NCBI RefSeq assembly: GCF_001548375.1
Contig: NZ_AP017295.1
Span: 5,118,501-5,182,500, forward strand
Length of the DNA: 64,000 nucleotides
Source of the DNA: Nostoc sp. NIES-3756
Lineage (GTDB): Bacteria > Cyanobacteriota > Cyanobacteriia > Cyanobacteriales > Nostocaceae
Direction of reading: 5' to 3'
This document shows positions 45,859 through 53,668 of the stretch, piece after piece. Below the pieces are notes generated by a model. The model made no database searches. It saw nothing but the letters and a program-made list of their open reading frames with translations, and was not told where the DNA came from. A program made the translations under genes and the position numbers. Positions within the stretch are counted from its first letter, which is position 1. The number at the start of each line of letters is the position of its first letter.

Positions 45859-46926
45859 AGACCAATGAGGGCGATCGCTTGCTAGTTTAATTACACCATA
45901 AGAGCGTCCCACTTGCCAGAGTGCTGAGTTTTCGTAACTTGTGCAGGGTTCACCAATGTTTACTATATTTCCATTAGCATTTTTAACTTTTAAAGTTCCA
46001 TTCCAGGTAATTTCCCAATCAATTGCTAAACCTCTAGTGTGGCGAGAAGTTAGCACGGGACGATAAGCAATGTTATAAGCATATACCATGTCCTTCGCTG
46101 CTTGAATAGAAATGGCGTTGTTGTAATGTACCCAATTAATATCTACATTAGGCATGGGTGGTACATTTTGGGCAGCAATTTCATTTCTACTGATTCTAAA
46201 AGCATAGTGCATTAAGTAAGCCCGTTCTGGAGGACGCAATACAGATGCGACGCTGATAGTAGCGCCAGCATCTTGTAAGGCGCGTTCAAAAGCGCGGACT
46301 TTTTGGCGGAAGGGGGAAGCTAAATCATCAATTGAATCTCTATCTAGAAAGGAATTAATCCAATTTTTCCCACTAAGTCGTTCTCTTAGCCTTTTAGCGT
46401 ATGCGGTGATGTTGTTTAAAGCTGGCGCAAAATCATCACCGAGTTTAGCTTTTGTTGCAGTAGAAAGTTTTTGAGCTAAATCATCAGGGAAATTAACATC
46501 CCTCTTTTTATAAGCTTCTGCTAATCCCCTAATACTATTCGCACCAAAATCACCGTCAACTACTAACGGTGGATTTAAAGTAGCGATCGCAGTTAAACTT
46601 TTTTGTAAATCTTTAACTTCATTATCACCAAAATTGAGATAACTTAAAAATTTTGTAACACCATTGCCATAGAAAGCAATATATACTGCAAAGCCTTGTG
46701 TTAATGCTTTTTGATAAGTAGCAATATCAACAATTCCCGTCACCCTTAAACCATTTTTAGTTTGATACTCACGGGTAGCTTTATCGCTAACATTACCAAA
46801 ATCTCCATCTACCGCACCAATAGAGAAATCATTATCTAATAGGAATCTTTGCCAAACGGTGACATTTCGTCCTTCAGAACCTCTTTGCAGGGTAGGAAGT
46901 TGCAACGCCTCAATTTTAAAACTCAT
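45844..46926 (-). CDS. Peptidoglycan-binding protein with M15-like (VanY-type) peptidase domain
   Basis: The 360-residue product starts with a peptidoglycan-binding domain (QRGSEGRNVTVWQRFLLDN, VDGDFG, TREYQTKNGL). A second, divergent one lies near residues 95-140 (VDGDFGANSIRGLAEAYKK). The C-terminal half has the zinc motif SRHTRGLAIDWE, with His296 and Asp303. The third likely ligand is His354 in RPHWSS. The pattern SxHxxGxAxD is that of D-Ala-D-Ala carboxypeptidases of family M15. No signal peptide is visible, so export or lysis-type release is unclear. Confidence 0.75.
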   Translation of the reverse strand: MSFKIEALQLPTLQRGSEGRNVTVWQRFLLDNDFSIGAVDGDFGNVSDKATREYQTKNGLRVTGIVDIATYQKALTQGFAVYIAFYGNGVTKFLSYLNFGDNEVKDLQKSLTAIATLNPPLVVDGDFGANSIRGLAEAYKKRDVNFPDDLAQKLSTATKAKLGDDFAPALNNITAYAKRLRERLSGKNWINSFLDRDSIDDLASPFRQKVRAFERALQDAGATISVASVLRPPERAYLMHYAFRISRNEIAAQNVPPMPNVDINWVHYNNAISIQAAKDMVYAYNIAYRPVLTSRHTRGLAIDWEITWNGTLKVKNANGNIVNIGEPCTSYENSALWQVGRSYGVIKLASDRPHWSSDGH

Positions 46927-46986
46927 AGTGTAATACAGCGTAAAGAATCAAAGTTCGTACTGAGGACTTTAGTCCACACTACAAAC

Positions 46987-47565
46987 TTATTCTTGCAAAA
47001 AAACCAAATCTTCTGGCGTATTACAATTAAATAATACTTCCGGCGTAGGTAAAGATAACAGTTGTACAGAATGGTTATGTAACCATTGCTGAAAAGAACG
47101 CCCGCCTTGATTGATAAACTCTAATAATTGAGGTAAACAGCGACGGCGATAGAAACCACATAAAGGTTCCCAGCCTTTGGCGTGATGAGCTAAGGCAGCG
47201 ATTGCATCTTCTGGTACACTATCAAGACTAGCCGCCCAATCTTGCAACACCTCCACACGTAACTTAGGTAAATCGCAAGCTAAGAGCAATACCCACTCAG
47301 ATTTTACCTCTGCTAACCCTTGAGCAAAGCCAACTAAAGGGCCTTGTGTTGCTGCTTCTTGAATGAATTGACAACGCGGTAAAACTAAATGCTGATAGCG
47401 TTCCGGCCAAGGAGTGACAATATACACACTATCAGCACAACTTGCCGCAATATTACAGACAAATTGCAACAACGGCACACCATCAACTGATATCAAAGCT
47501 TTATCCTGTCTCATCCGGGAACTTTGTCCACCCGCGAGGACGATAGCAGTTAAGTTATTAGTCAT
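46987..47565 (-). CDS. mobA: Molybdenum cofactor guanylyltransferase MobA
   Basis: MobA joins GMP to molybdopterin to make the bis-MGD precursor used by nitrate reductase and related enzymes. The 192-residue length is typical. The nucleotide-binding signature LAGGQSSRMRQDKALI is near residues 10-25. ATQGPLVGFAQGL and LLACDLPKL carry the substrate and metal Asp residues, and FNCNTPEDL is the usual C-terminal motif. The start codon lies inside an ATTAGTC heptamer array, so the first codons (MTNN) are repeat-like. Confidence 0.9.
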   Translation of the reverse strand: MTNNLTAIVLAGGQSSRMRQDKALISVDGVPLLQFVCNIAASCADSVYIVTPWPERYQHLVLPRCQFIQEAATQGPLVGFAQGLAEVKSEWVLLLACDLPKLRVEVLQDWAASLDSVPEDAIAALAHHAKGWEPLCGFYRRRCLPQLLEFINQGGRSFQQWLHNHSVQLLSLPTPEVLFNCNTPEDLVFLQE

Positions 47566-47587
47566 TAGTCATTAGTTTTAACAGTTG

Positions 47588-47619
47588 CTATAGAGACGTT
47601 GTATGCAACGTCTCTATAG
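47588..47619. repeat. Dispersed 14-base inverted repeat
   Basis: CTATAGAGACGTTG at 47588-47601 pairs perfectly with CAACGTCTCTATAG at 47606-47619 around TATG. It lies 23 bases upstream of mobA. This hairpin type looks like a dispersed cyanobacterial palindrome and might affect mobA expression. Confidence 0.75.
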
Positions 47620-47763
47620 GATTTATTGGTGTAGCTTCTCATAGAATTGGTATAAGATTACTGCGATCGCCACTTCACCATTCAGTTTCATGACAAATTA
47701 TTAGTATTAGTTATCGAGAAAATGAGATTTGTTACGAAACTAATTTTTTACTTATCAAAAACT

Positions 47764-47910
47764 CAGTTTTGTAACGAAGCGATAGGCGTTTGTTACCACA
47801 CGATTCAGTTTTCTAACAAAACGATAGGCGTTTGTTACCACACGATTTAGTTTTCTAACAAAACGATATGCGTTTGTTACTACACAATTCGGTTTCGCAA
47901 CAAAATAATT
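47764..47910. repeat. 42-base tandem repeat, three and a half copies
   Basis: Units begin at 47764, 47806 and 47848, with a partial unit from 47890. Copy 2 reads CAGTTTTCTAACAAAACGAT then AGGCGTTTGTTACCACACGA plus TT. Copies 1 and 3 differ at a few positions. Each unit contains AACAAAACG facing CGTTTGTT, so each can form a small hairpin. It lies between the end of the DUF255 gene and the mobA promoter. Confidence 0.85.
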
Positions 47911-47987
47911 GCAAGACTTGAGGAATTTATAAGAATTTGCAGCCCATTGTTGGAACTAAGCTAAAACAAACCGATTGTGTATTTCCC

Positions 47988-50069
47988 CTATGCCCTATTT
48001 TGACTTTGCTGCACCTGCTGTAATAACATTTCCACAGTTGCAGCCGATGGTAAACACTTCAAACCTTGACAAACTAACCCCACACTATTGTCTGGTAAGT
48101 TAGATACAACAGAGAATGCAACAGTGGGTAAATATTGCCCAGTCAAAGTATTAATCTGCTCGGTTGTGCTGCGAATTAAAGTCGAGTTACGATACCAATC
48201 TAAAGCAGTGAACAAACTCGGACAAGCTTGAGGCGCGCTAGACATGATACTTTTGAAAGCCTTCAACCCAGCCTCGGCTAAATCGAGATAATGTAAATCA
48301 TCAGTGAGGAGAGACAGACGGACGAGATTGGCGATCGCCACACCGTTAGCTGATGGTGTAGCATTATCGGCATAGCTACGTTCGCGCACAATTAAATCTT
48401 GACTGGCATCACTAGCTGTATTAAAATAACCACCAACTTCTACAGACCAAAGGAACTCATCGAATTGTTGTTGAAGTTCGATGGCGTTCCGCCCACCGTA
48501 GGTGATCGCTTTTTCTAACCACAATCGATTTTCAGGTTGCGCCGCGTGTAAATCTAGCAGTGCTTTAATAAATAAAGCATAATCTTCAGATTGAGCTAAC
48601 ACCGTCGCTTCGCCTTGATAGTTGAGTCGCTGAAAACGCCCATCAATAAACTGATGCTCTAAAATAAAATTCGCTGCCTTCGCTGCAATCTCTAAATAAG
48701 ATGATTCTTGGAACACCGCAGCCGCCCTCGCCAACCCGGAAATCATCAAACTATTCCAAGCCACAATCATCTTCGTATCCGTCACTGATGGGATACGTCC
48801 TGGCCAGTTAACAGATTTCGCCTCTTGATTATCCTGTGCTGGTGGAAATGTTGCTAGTGCATCAGCCGTACTACCATAACGAGCAACAAACAATTTACTT
48901 AATGCAGCCTCTACCGTTGCGCTCAATTCCCCAGGCTGTCGGCGTTGCAGTACATTCTTACCTTCAAAATTACCCTTTGGTGTAACTGTAAACTGCTGTT
49001 GTAATTCGGTGAGTTCTGCTGGCGTTAAAAGTTGTTCTAATTGGGCGTAACTCCAGACGTAAAAAGCACCTTCCTCTGGTTCATGTTCTTCAGAAGTCGT
49101 AAAACTATCAGCATCTTGAGCCGCGTAGAAATAACCCTCAGGTGCAGTCATTTCTCGTTGCAGCCATGCAATAGTTCCAGCCACAGCCCTTTTGAATGCT
49201 GGCTCTTGTACTCCTGCACTCCACAAATTAGCTAAATACTCGACAATTTGTCCATTGTCATAAAGCATCTTCTCAAAGTGGGGAACTGTCCAAGTAGGGT
49301 CAACAGTGTAGCGGTGAAATCCCCCAGCTACATGGTCATAAATTCCCCCCAACGCCAAGTCTAAACCCCGTTGCGTAGTGACTTGTTTGCCATCGTAGCG
49401 AGATGTGAAATTAAATCTGGTTCCCCGCAGTGCTAATTCGGCGTAGGGGATCATGGGAAAACTATTACCGAATTGGTTGGGAGTAATCACTCCTGTATTA
49501 GTTTCCCAACCTTTTTGTAGCAATTCACCTTCTTGGGCTGCTTGGGTAGCGTCCCCTTGCAACACCGCAGAGGTAAGCAGTGACTCAACAATTACTGCTT
49601 TGCGTTCCCGTAAATCATCTTTTTCTGTATCGTAGTAGTTGCGTAGTGCTTGCAGGATTTGCAAAAACCCTGGACGATTATATTTTGGTTCTAAAGGAAA
49701 GTAAGTACCAGCGTAAAACGGCACTAAATCTTCTGGTGAAAGGAAAGCATTTAAAGGCCATCCCCCTTGCCCACTCATCATCTGTAACGCCTGCATATAA
49801 ATACTATCGATGTCTGGTCTTTCTTCCCTATCTACTTTAATAGGCAAAAAATTAGCATTCATATACTCAGCGATCGCTTGGTCAGAAAAAGCTTCACCTT
49901 CCATCACAGTACACCAGTGACAACTGGAATAACCAATCGACAGAAAAATGGGTTTATCCTGTGCTTTAGCAGTAGCCAAAGCTTCATCACACCAAGGCCA
50001 CCAATCAATAGGATTTTCGGCGTGTTTACGGAGATAGAGACTCTTTGTCTGGGCAAGACGATTAGTCAT
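47988..50069 (-). CDS. DUF255 thioredoxin-like protein with six-hairpin glycosidase-like domain
   Basis: The 693-residue product is the YyaL/SPATA20 type. The N-terminal thioredoxin-like DUF255 domain is clear: [17 protein letters not shown], then CxxC in [16 protein letters not shown] near 46-61, [16 protein letters not shown] and [11 protein letters not shown]. The rest is an (alpha/alpha)6-like region with [20 protein letters not shown] and [20 protein letters not shown]. The family is widely conserved, but its reaction is not settled. It is full length and starts with ATG in a [16 protein letters not shown] context typical of the family. Confidence 0.9.
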   Translation of the reverse strand: MTNRLAQTKSLYLRKHAENPIDWWPWCDEALATAKAQDKPIFLSIGYSSCHWCTVMEGEAFSDQAIAEYMNANFLPIKVDREERPDIDSIYMQALQMMSGQGGWPLNAFLSPEDLVPFYAGTYFPLEPKYNRPGFLQILQALRNYYDTEKDDLRERKAVIVESLLTSAVLQGDATQAAQEGELLQKGWETNTGVITPNQFGNSFPMIPYAELALRGTRFNFTSRYDGKQVTTQRGLDLALGGIYDHVAGGFHRYTVDPTWTVPHFEKMLYDNGQIVEYLANLWSAGVQEPAFKRAVAGTIAWLQREMTAPEGYFYAAQDADSFTTSEEHEPEEGAFYVWSYAQLEQLLTPAELTELQQQFTVTPKGNFEGKNVLQRRQPGELSATVEAALSKLFVARYGSTADALATFPPAQDNQEAKSVNWPGRIPSVTDTKMIVAWNSLMISGLARAAAVFQESSYLEIAAKAANFILEHQFIDGRFQRLNYQGEATVLAQSEDYALFIKALLDLHAAQPENRLWLEKAITYGGRNAIELQQQFDEFLWSVEVGGYFNTASDASQDLIVRERSYADNATPSANGVAIANLVRLSLLTDDLHYLDLAEAGLKAFKSIMSSAPQACPSLFTALDWYRNSTLIRSTTEQINTLTGQYLPTVAFSVVSNLPDNSVGLVCQGLKCLPSAATVEMLLQQVQQSQNRA

Positions 50070-50113
50070 AATGCGGATGGTGGTAGTTACCTTCTTTGCC
50101 CAGTCTAGCTTGA

Positions 50114-50185
50114 ATGAGTGCTGAGTGCTGAGTTAGGAGTGCTGAGTTAGGAGTAATAACTTCTTCCCCATCTCCCTCATCTCCC
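50114..50185. repeat. GAGTGCTGAGTTAG and CATCTCCCT short tandem repeats
   Basis: GAGTGCTGAGTTAG-type units at 50116-50152 are followed by CATCTCCCT-type units at 50170-50185. They lie between the DUF255 start and the end of the 51-aa gene. Confidence 0.8.
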
Positions 50186-50193
50186 CTACCTCT

Positions 50194-50349
50194 CTAATGT
50201 AGGGAACGCAAAAAACTAACGAGTGATGCTGGTATTTCCTCCGGTGAAGGTGCAACCACTCTTGTTTGAATTTTAGTATTGGGATTAATTCCTGCTATCA
50301 GGTGGAGCAAGAAAGTTATGATGGCGGCTTGCACAAGTTTTTCTAGCAT
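50194..50349 (-). CDS. 51-residue small protein with one hydrophobic helix
   Basis: Reading the minus strand from ATG at 50347-50349 to TAG at 50194-50196 gives MLEKLVQAAIITFLLHLIAG, then NPNTKIQTRVVAPSPEEIPA and a final SLVSFLRSLH. A GGGAG ribosome site lies seven bases upstream (TGAGGGAGACCTGCCATG). The protein has one N-terminal hydrophobic helix and a hydrophilic, Pro-containing tail. The longer plus-strand frame over the same bases reads into repeats and looks spurious. Function is unknown. Confidence 0.55.
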   Translation of the reverse strand: MLEKLVQAAIITFLLHLIAGINPNTKIQTRVVAPSPEEIPASLVSFLRSLH

Positions 50350-50625
50350 GGCAGGTCTCCCTCAGTTGATAGCATTGCCAGTGAAGTTGCTTAGTTTAAC
50401 TACACCCTGTTCTATTGGTTTACCGGATTTCACGGAAATATCCAGTATCCTGGTTTATAAAAAATCTAAAGAAATGTTGAAGCTTAAACCAGAGGTAGGA
50501 TGTTTGGGCGATCGCCAAGCACTTCATTTCTCTAGACGCATCTCACTATCAAAAGTGCCTGAGGAGTTATTAACATCTGCCAAAGTAGGTAGGCTCAATC
50601 AGTTGACAGTTGACAGTTATCAGTT

Positions 50626-50972
50626 GTCAGGTTGTTTCCACTCTGACTTTTCACGGCATCTGGAAGACCTCTCTCCAAACCTCCCTCCTGCAAGGAGAGA
50701 GGCTTTGATTTCTCCCCCTTCCCTACAAAGGCTACGGTGTACACACAAGTCTGATCAAGTTGCCTCACAGCGTTTCGATCCCCCCTAACCCCCCTTAAAA
50801 AGGGGGGAATTTTCTTAAAGTCCCCCTTTTTAAGGGGGATTTAGGGGGATCAAACCATATTCTGCACCTAGCATAGAGATGTGTGTACACGGTAGTACAA
50901 AGGAAGGCGGCTGGGGGGTTAGGTCTGACGTTAGCTTTTCCACATAACGTGAAAAGTCAGGTAGTTTCCACT
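50626..50972. repeat. Outer composite repeat with 13-base inverted ends
   Basis: CTGACTTTTCACG at 50643-50655 faces CGTGAAAAGTCAG at 50948-50960, a perfect inverted repeat. A 17-base direct repeat with one mismatch, GTCAGGTTGTTTCCACT at 50626-50642 and GTCAGGTAGTTTCCACT at 50956-50972, brackets it. A second smaller element is nested inside. Confidence 0.65.
50732..50895. mobile_element. MITE-like element with 8-base target duplication
   Basis: Terminal repeats CTACGGTGTACACACA (50732-50747) and TGTGTGTACACGGTAG (50880-50895) match at 15 of 16 positions in inverted orientation. TACAAAGG occurs directly on both sides (50724-50731 and 50896-50903), as expected of a target duplication. The 164-base element has no gene. 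Its interior is a second palindrome (about 50777-50851) with GATCCCCCCTAA and TTTAGGGGGATC ends and C/G-run arms. This is a non-autonomous element that would need a transposase in trans. Confidence 0.75.
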
Positions 50973-51074
50973 GTTCACTGAAAGACCCAGGTTAGGATTT
51001 CCGCCCAAGCGCAAATCCCCAATCCCTAGTTACCTGTTGATAAAATAATCGTAAATTAGGTACAAGCACGCTGC

Positions 51075-51689
51075 ATGACTATTCCTATCGTCATTGAACA
51101 ATCGGGTCGAGGCGAACGCGCCTTTGATATTTACTCACGGCTGTTACGTGAGCGGATTATCTTTTTAGGTCAACAAGTTGACAGCAATTTGGCTAACTTG
51201 ATTGTGGCTCAACTACTGTTTTTAGATGCTGAAGACCCAGAGAAAGATATTTATTTGTATATAAATTCTCCTGGTGGTTCTGTGACTGCCGGTATGGGGA
51301 TTTTTAATACTATGAAACAGATTCGCCCTGATGTTTGTACTATCTGTACAGGATTAGCAGCAAGCATGGGTGCTTTTCTCCTCAGTGCTGGTACTAAAGG
51401 CAAGCGGATGAGTTTACCCCATTCGCGGATTATGATTCACCAACCTTTAGGCGGCGCACAAGGTCAAGCAACTGATATTGAAATTCAGGCGCGAGAAATT
51501 CTCTACCACAAGCGACGTTTAAATGAGTATTTAGCCGAACACACTGGTCAACCCCTTGACCGCATTGCGGAAGATACTGAGCGTGATTTCTTCATGTCTC
51601 CTCATGAAGCCCAAGAATACGGCTTAATTGACCAAGTGATTGACCGTCATGCTGCTGGTAGTCGTCCAGTGGCGATGGTTGGGCAATAG
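51075..51689 (+). CDS. clpP: ATP-dependent Clp protease proteolytic subunit
   Basis: ClpP forms the double-heptamer peptidase chamber used with ClpX or ClpC. The 204-residue product has the intact catalytic triad: Ser97 (GLAASMGAF), His122 (MIHQPLGG) and Asp171 (TERDFFMS). [14 protein letters not shown] is the oxyanion region. The N-terminus is short, with an axial-loop motif [18 protein letters not shown]. Cyanobacteria have several ClpP and ClpR paralogues; the intact triad shows this is a ClpP, not a ClpR. It is a single gene with no adjacent clpX or clpR. Confidence 0.95.
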   Translation: MTIPIVIEQSGRGERAFDIYSRLLRERIIFLGQQVDSNLANLIVAQLLFLDAEDPEKDIYLYINSPGGSVTAGMGIFNTMKQIRPDVCTICTGLAASMGAFLLSAGTKGKRMSLPHSRIMIHQPLGGAQGQATDIEIQAREILYHKRRLNEYLAEHTGQPLDRIAEDTERDFFMSPHEAQEYGLIDQVIDRHAAGSRPVAMVGQ

Positions 51690-51698
51690 TTAAGGTTT

Positions 51699-51747
51699 GT
51701 AGTAAGTACTTTAGTGCTGAATCATTGAGGACTAAAGTCCTTACTAC
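51699..51747. terminator. Hairpin between convergent clpP and hypothetical gene
   Basis: The 19-base arms at 51699-51717 (GTAGTAAGTACTTTAGTGC) and 51729-51747 (GGACTAAAGTCCTTACTAC) pair with three mismatches. It sits ten bases after the clpP stop and could end both genes. A related ACTTTAGTCC palindrome appears near 46966, so it belongs to a dispersed repeat family. Confidence 0.55.
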
Positions 51748-51754
51748 GAACTAA

Positions 51755-52648
51755 TTAAAACCCAGCAATTGGGTCTGGTTGAGATTCTAGGTATTTAAGG
51801 AAACTGTGTAACTCGTCTTCTGTTAACAGAGTACGTCCCCGCTTACCGTAGGTTTTAATTAAATATTCTCTTCCTTGTTCTGGTGTCCACCCTAAGCGCT
51901 GCAATTCCACATCAGTTTTTGCAATTACATCAGATAAATCTACAGGCTCGGATTTTTTCTTTTTCTTCCCTGTACCACCTGATATGCTGGTTACATTTTC
52001 TTGCGGTGTGTAACTGCGGGGGGTAAATGGGGTGACATTACTACTGGCTACTTCTGGGATGGTAGGTAGGTCTGGCTGTTGTGAAGATAACAGGGATAGG
52101 TCTTCTATTGGTGGTTCAAACTCTGGTTCTTGATAGGTAGTGGTGGGTAAGCTGGGGCTGAAATCTGGGGTTTGGGTATTGGTTTTACTAGTTTTGGGTA
52201 CTTCAGATTTTGCTGGCGAACTATTCAGTACGTCTTTGTTTTCATCATGATTGCTGCTAATTGACCAATTTTTACTGGCAAAATCTTCACTTTTAACCGG
52301 GGTATAAGTCGGTTCGCTAAGGGTAGGATTAATCTTTACTGCTGCTGCGATCGCCTCCGGCACTGCGCGGAGCGCAATCGCCTCCGGTGGGGTGTAGCCT
52401 ATTGCAGAAACAGCAGGAGTCGATGATACTGATGCCTGTGGTGCATCTGTAATCCCTAAAACGGTCAGCGCTCTAATTCTTGCTTGGTCTTCGGCAACTT
52501 CCACAGTTTCTGCGGCTGCCATACCAGTTGCGCGAGTTACACCTTCAATTTGAACGCTTGCCCGAACGATATATTTTCCTTGAAAAATCTCTACTAATTC
52601 AGAAATTAGACTGCCGTTGGGATACAAGCTCTGGAATTGAGCCAACAT
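51755..52648 (-). CDS. Cyanobacterial protein with Rad52/ERF-like annealing-type N-terminus (putative)
   Basis: The 297-residue product has three parts. The N-terminal 70 residues (YPNGSLISELVEIFQGKYIV, then RATGMAAAE, then AEDQARIRALTVLGI) follow the pattern of single-strand annealing-type proteins, with the AEDQARIRAL helix in the place of their E-x-A-x-x-x-A-x-x-R-A-L motif. A long low-complexity Ser/Pro/Thr linker covers about 75-225. A KKKKSEP patch and a conserved helical end (LGWTPEQGREYLIKTYGKRG, LLTEDELHSFLKYLE) finish it. The annealing assignment is my inference from pattern, not a database match. Confidence 0.55.
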   Translation of the reverse strand: MLAQFQSLYPNGSLISELVEIFQGKYIVRASVQIEGVTRATGMAAAETVEVAEDQARIRALTVLGITDAPQASVSSTPAVSAIGYTPPEAIALRAVPEAIAAAVKINPTLSEPTYTPVKSEDFASKNWSISSNHDENKDVLNSSPAKSEVPKTSKTNTQTPDFSPSLPTTTYQEPEFEPPIEDLSLLSSQQPDLPTIPEVASSNVTPFTPRSYTPQENVTSISGGTGKKKKKSEPVDLSDVIAKTDVELQRLGWTPEQGREYLIKTYGKRGRTLLTEDELHSFLKYLESQPDPIAGF

Positions 52649-53668
52649 AATACTGCCACCAAATCTAAATCTACGGAATAATGGGGTTGATGCTACCTGT
52701 GTACCCCAGCAACTTCTTATACCAATTCGTAATTCGTAATTCGTAATTATGAAAGTTAGACGGAATCTCGCTTGATTTAAGTCTAAATCCCGTTACCGAA
52801 TTTTAGAAAATTGGTGCTACTTCACCTTGGCGAAAGTTGCTATGTGGATTTATTTTAACTTGACATCCACTGGTAACAATTCAAAATTCAAAAAAGATGA
52901 GGGAGATAAGGGAGAAAAGGAAGAATTATTAACTATGGACTAATGACTATGGACTAATGACTAATGACTAATGACCAATAACTAATTACGAATTATTACA
53001 ATCGCCCTTATTTGGCTATTCTGCCCCTTAATTCTAGGTGGCTTGACTAACTAATGCTATACTATTTACCCAATTCAACATCCAGAAGTATTTTCTGGAA
53101 GTACGCTCTAAATCTACAATAATGAAGATACGGTTCGCCCTCACTGCTTATTCATCTGCTGCCTAATTGTGGCCAATTCTACATAAGGACAAATTGGGTA
53201 ATTCAGCAGTTTCTCCTAGTAAAATTCAGAGTATCATGGCGTAAAAGTACCTTCAAGCTAGACAATCAAACACCTGTATTTTCCCCTACATAACGCTTTT
53301 GGTGAGCGTGGAGAGTAAATCTTAGACCAGCCTCTCACAACCAGTTGCGTATTTACCAGATGGGGCAAAATATCAATCAGGTTGACTCTCTCAGTTTTGT
53401 TAGATGAAGGAACCCCAATGCTAGCTAACTCTGTTGTTGTGCAGTGAGAAGTTCTTCAAAGTTGTACTCTTGCAAAGAAGTAACCTACGCGGAGGGTCTT
53501 GTGAAGAAACAGCTTACTTTTAGGTTGGGTTAGCTTCCTTTGGGAGAATTTCGGGAACTCAATCTGAGGGTAATTCGTTTCCAGCTAGTATCTGTAAGCC
53601 GTGAGGGTATACGGCAAAGAACCAAATTCAAGCAAACATGATGTTTTGACCAAAGGTCGGTTCACTGC
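52649..53668. other. Long intergenic region and leader upstream of the Zam-like gene
   Basis: The left part (52715-52990) is filled with AATTCGT and GACTAAT short repeats. From about 53030 the sequence becomes non-repetitive, with an extended -10-like TGCTATACT at 53055-53063, and then has no supported frame for about 600 bases. A small hairpin (GCCGT/ACGGC) lies near 53600. It could be a long structured leader or hide a small RNA; I cannot name one. Confidence 0.45.
53055..53063 (+). promoter_or_regulatory. Extended -10-like element, candidate promoter of the Zam-like gene
   Basis: TGCTATACT fits TGnTATAnT. A TTGACT is present at 53043-53048, but only nine bases upstream, too close for a normal -35. 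If used, the leader would be about 600 bases. Confidence 0.3.

Larger units (their letters stand above)
50350..51074. other. Repeat-rich intergenic region upstream of clpP
   Basis: The gap holds the promoter of the 51-aa gene, TGACAGT heptamers near 50600-50630, the nested palindromic elements annotated separately and, at the right, the clpP promoter. No protein or RNA gene is supported. Confidence 0.5.

Noticed and set aside
47764..47910. CRISPR array.
   Set aside because: The units are directly adjacent with no variable spacers, and no cas gene is near.
50279..50788. Plus-strand frame of 169 codons.
   Set aside because: It runs antisense to the 51-aa gene and into repeats; its composition is unlike a real protein and the opposite strand has a better start and ribosome site.
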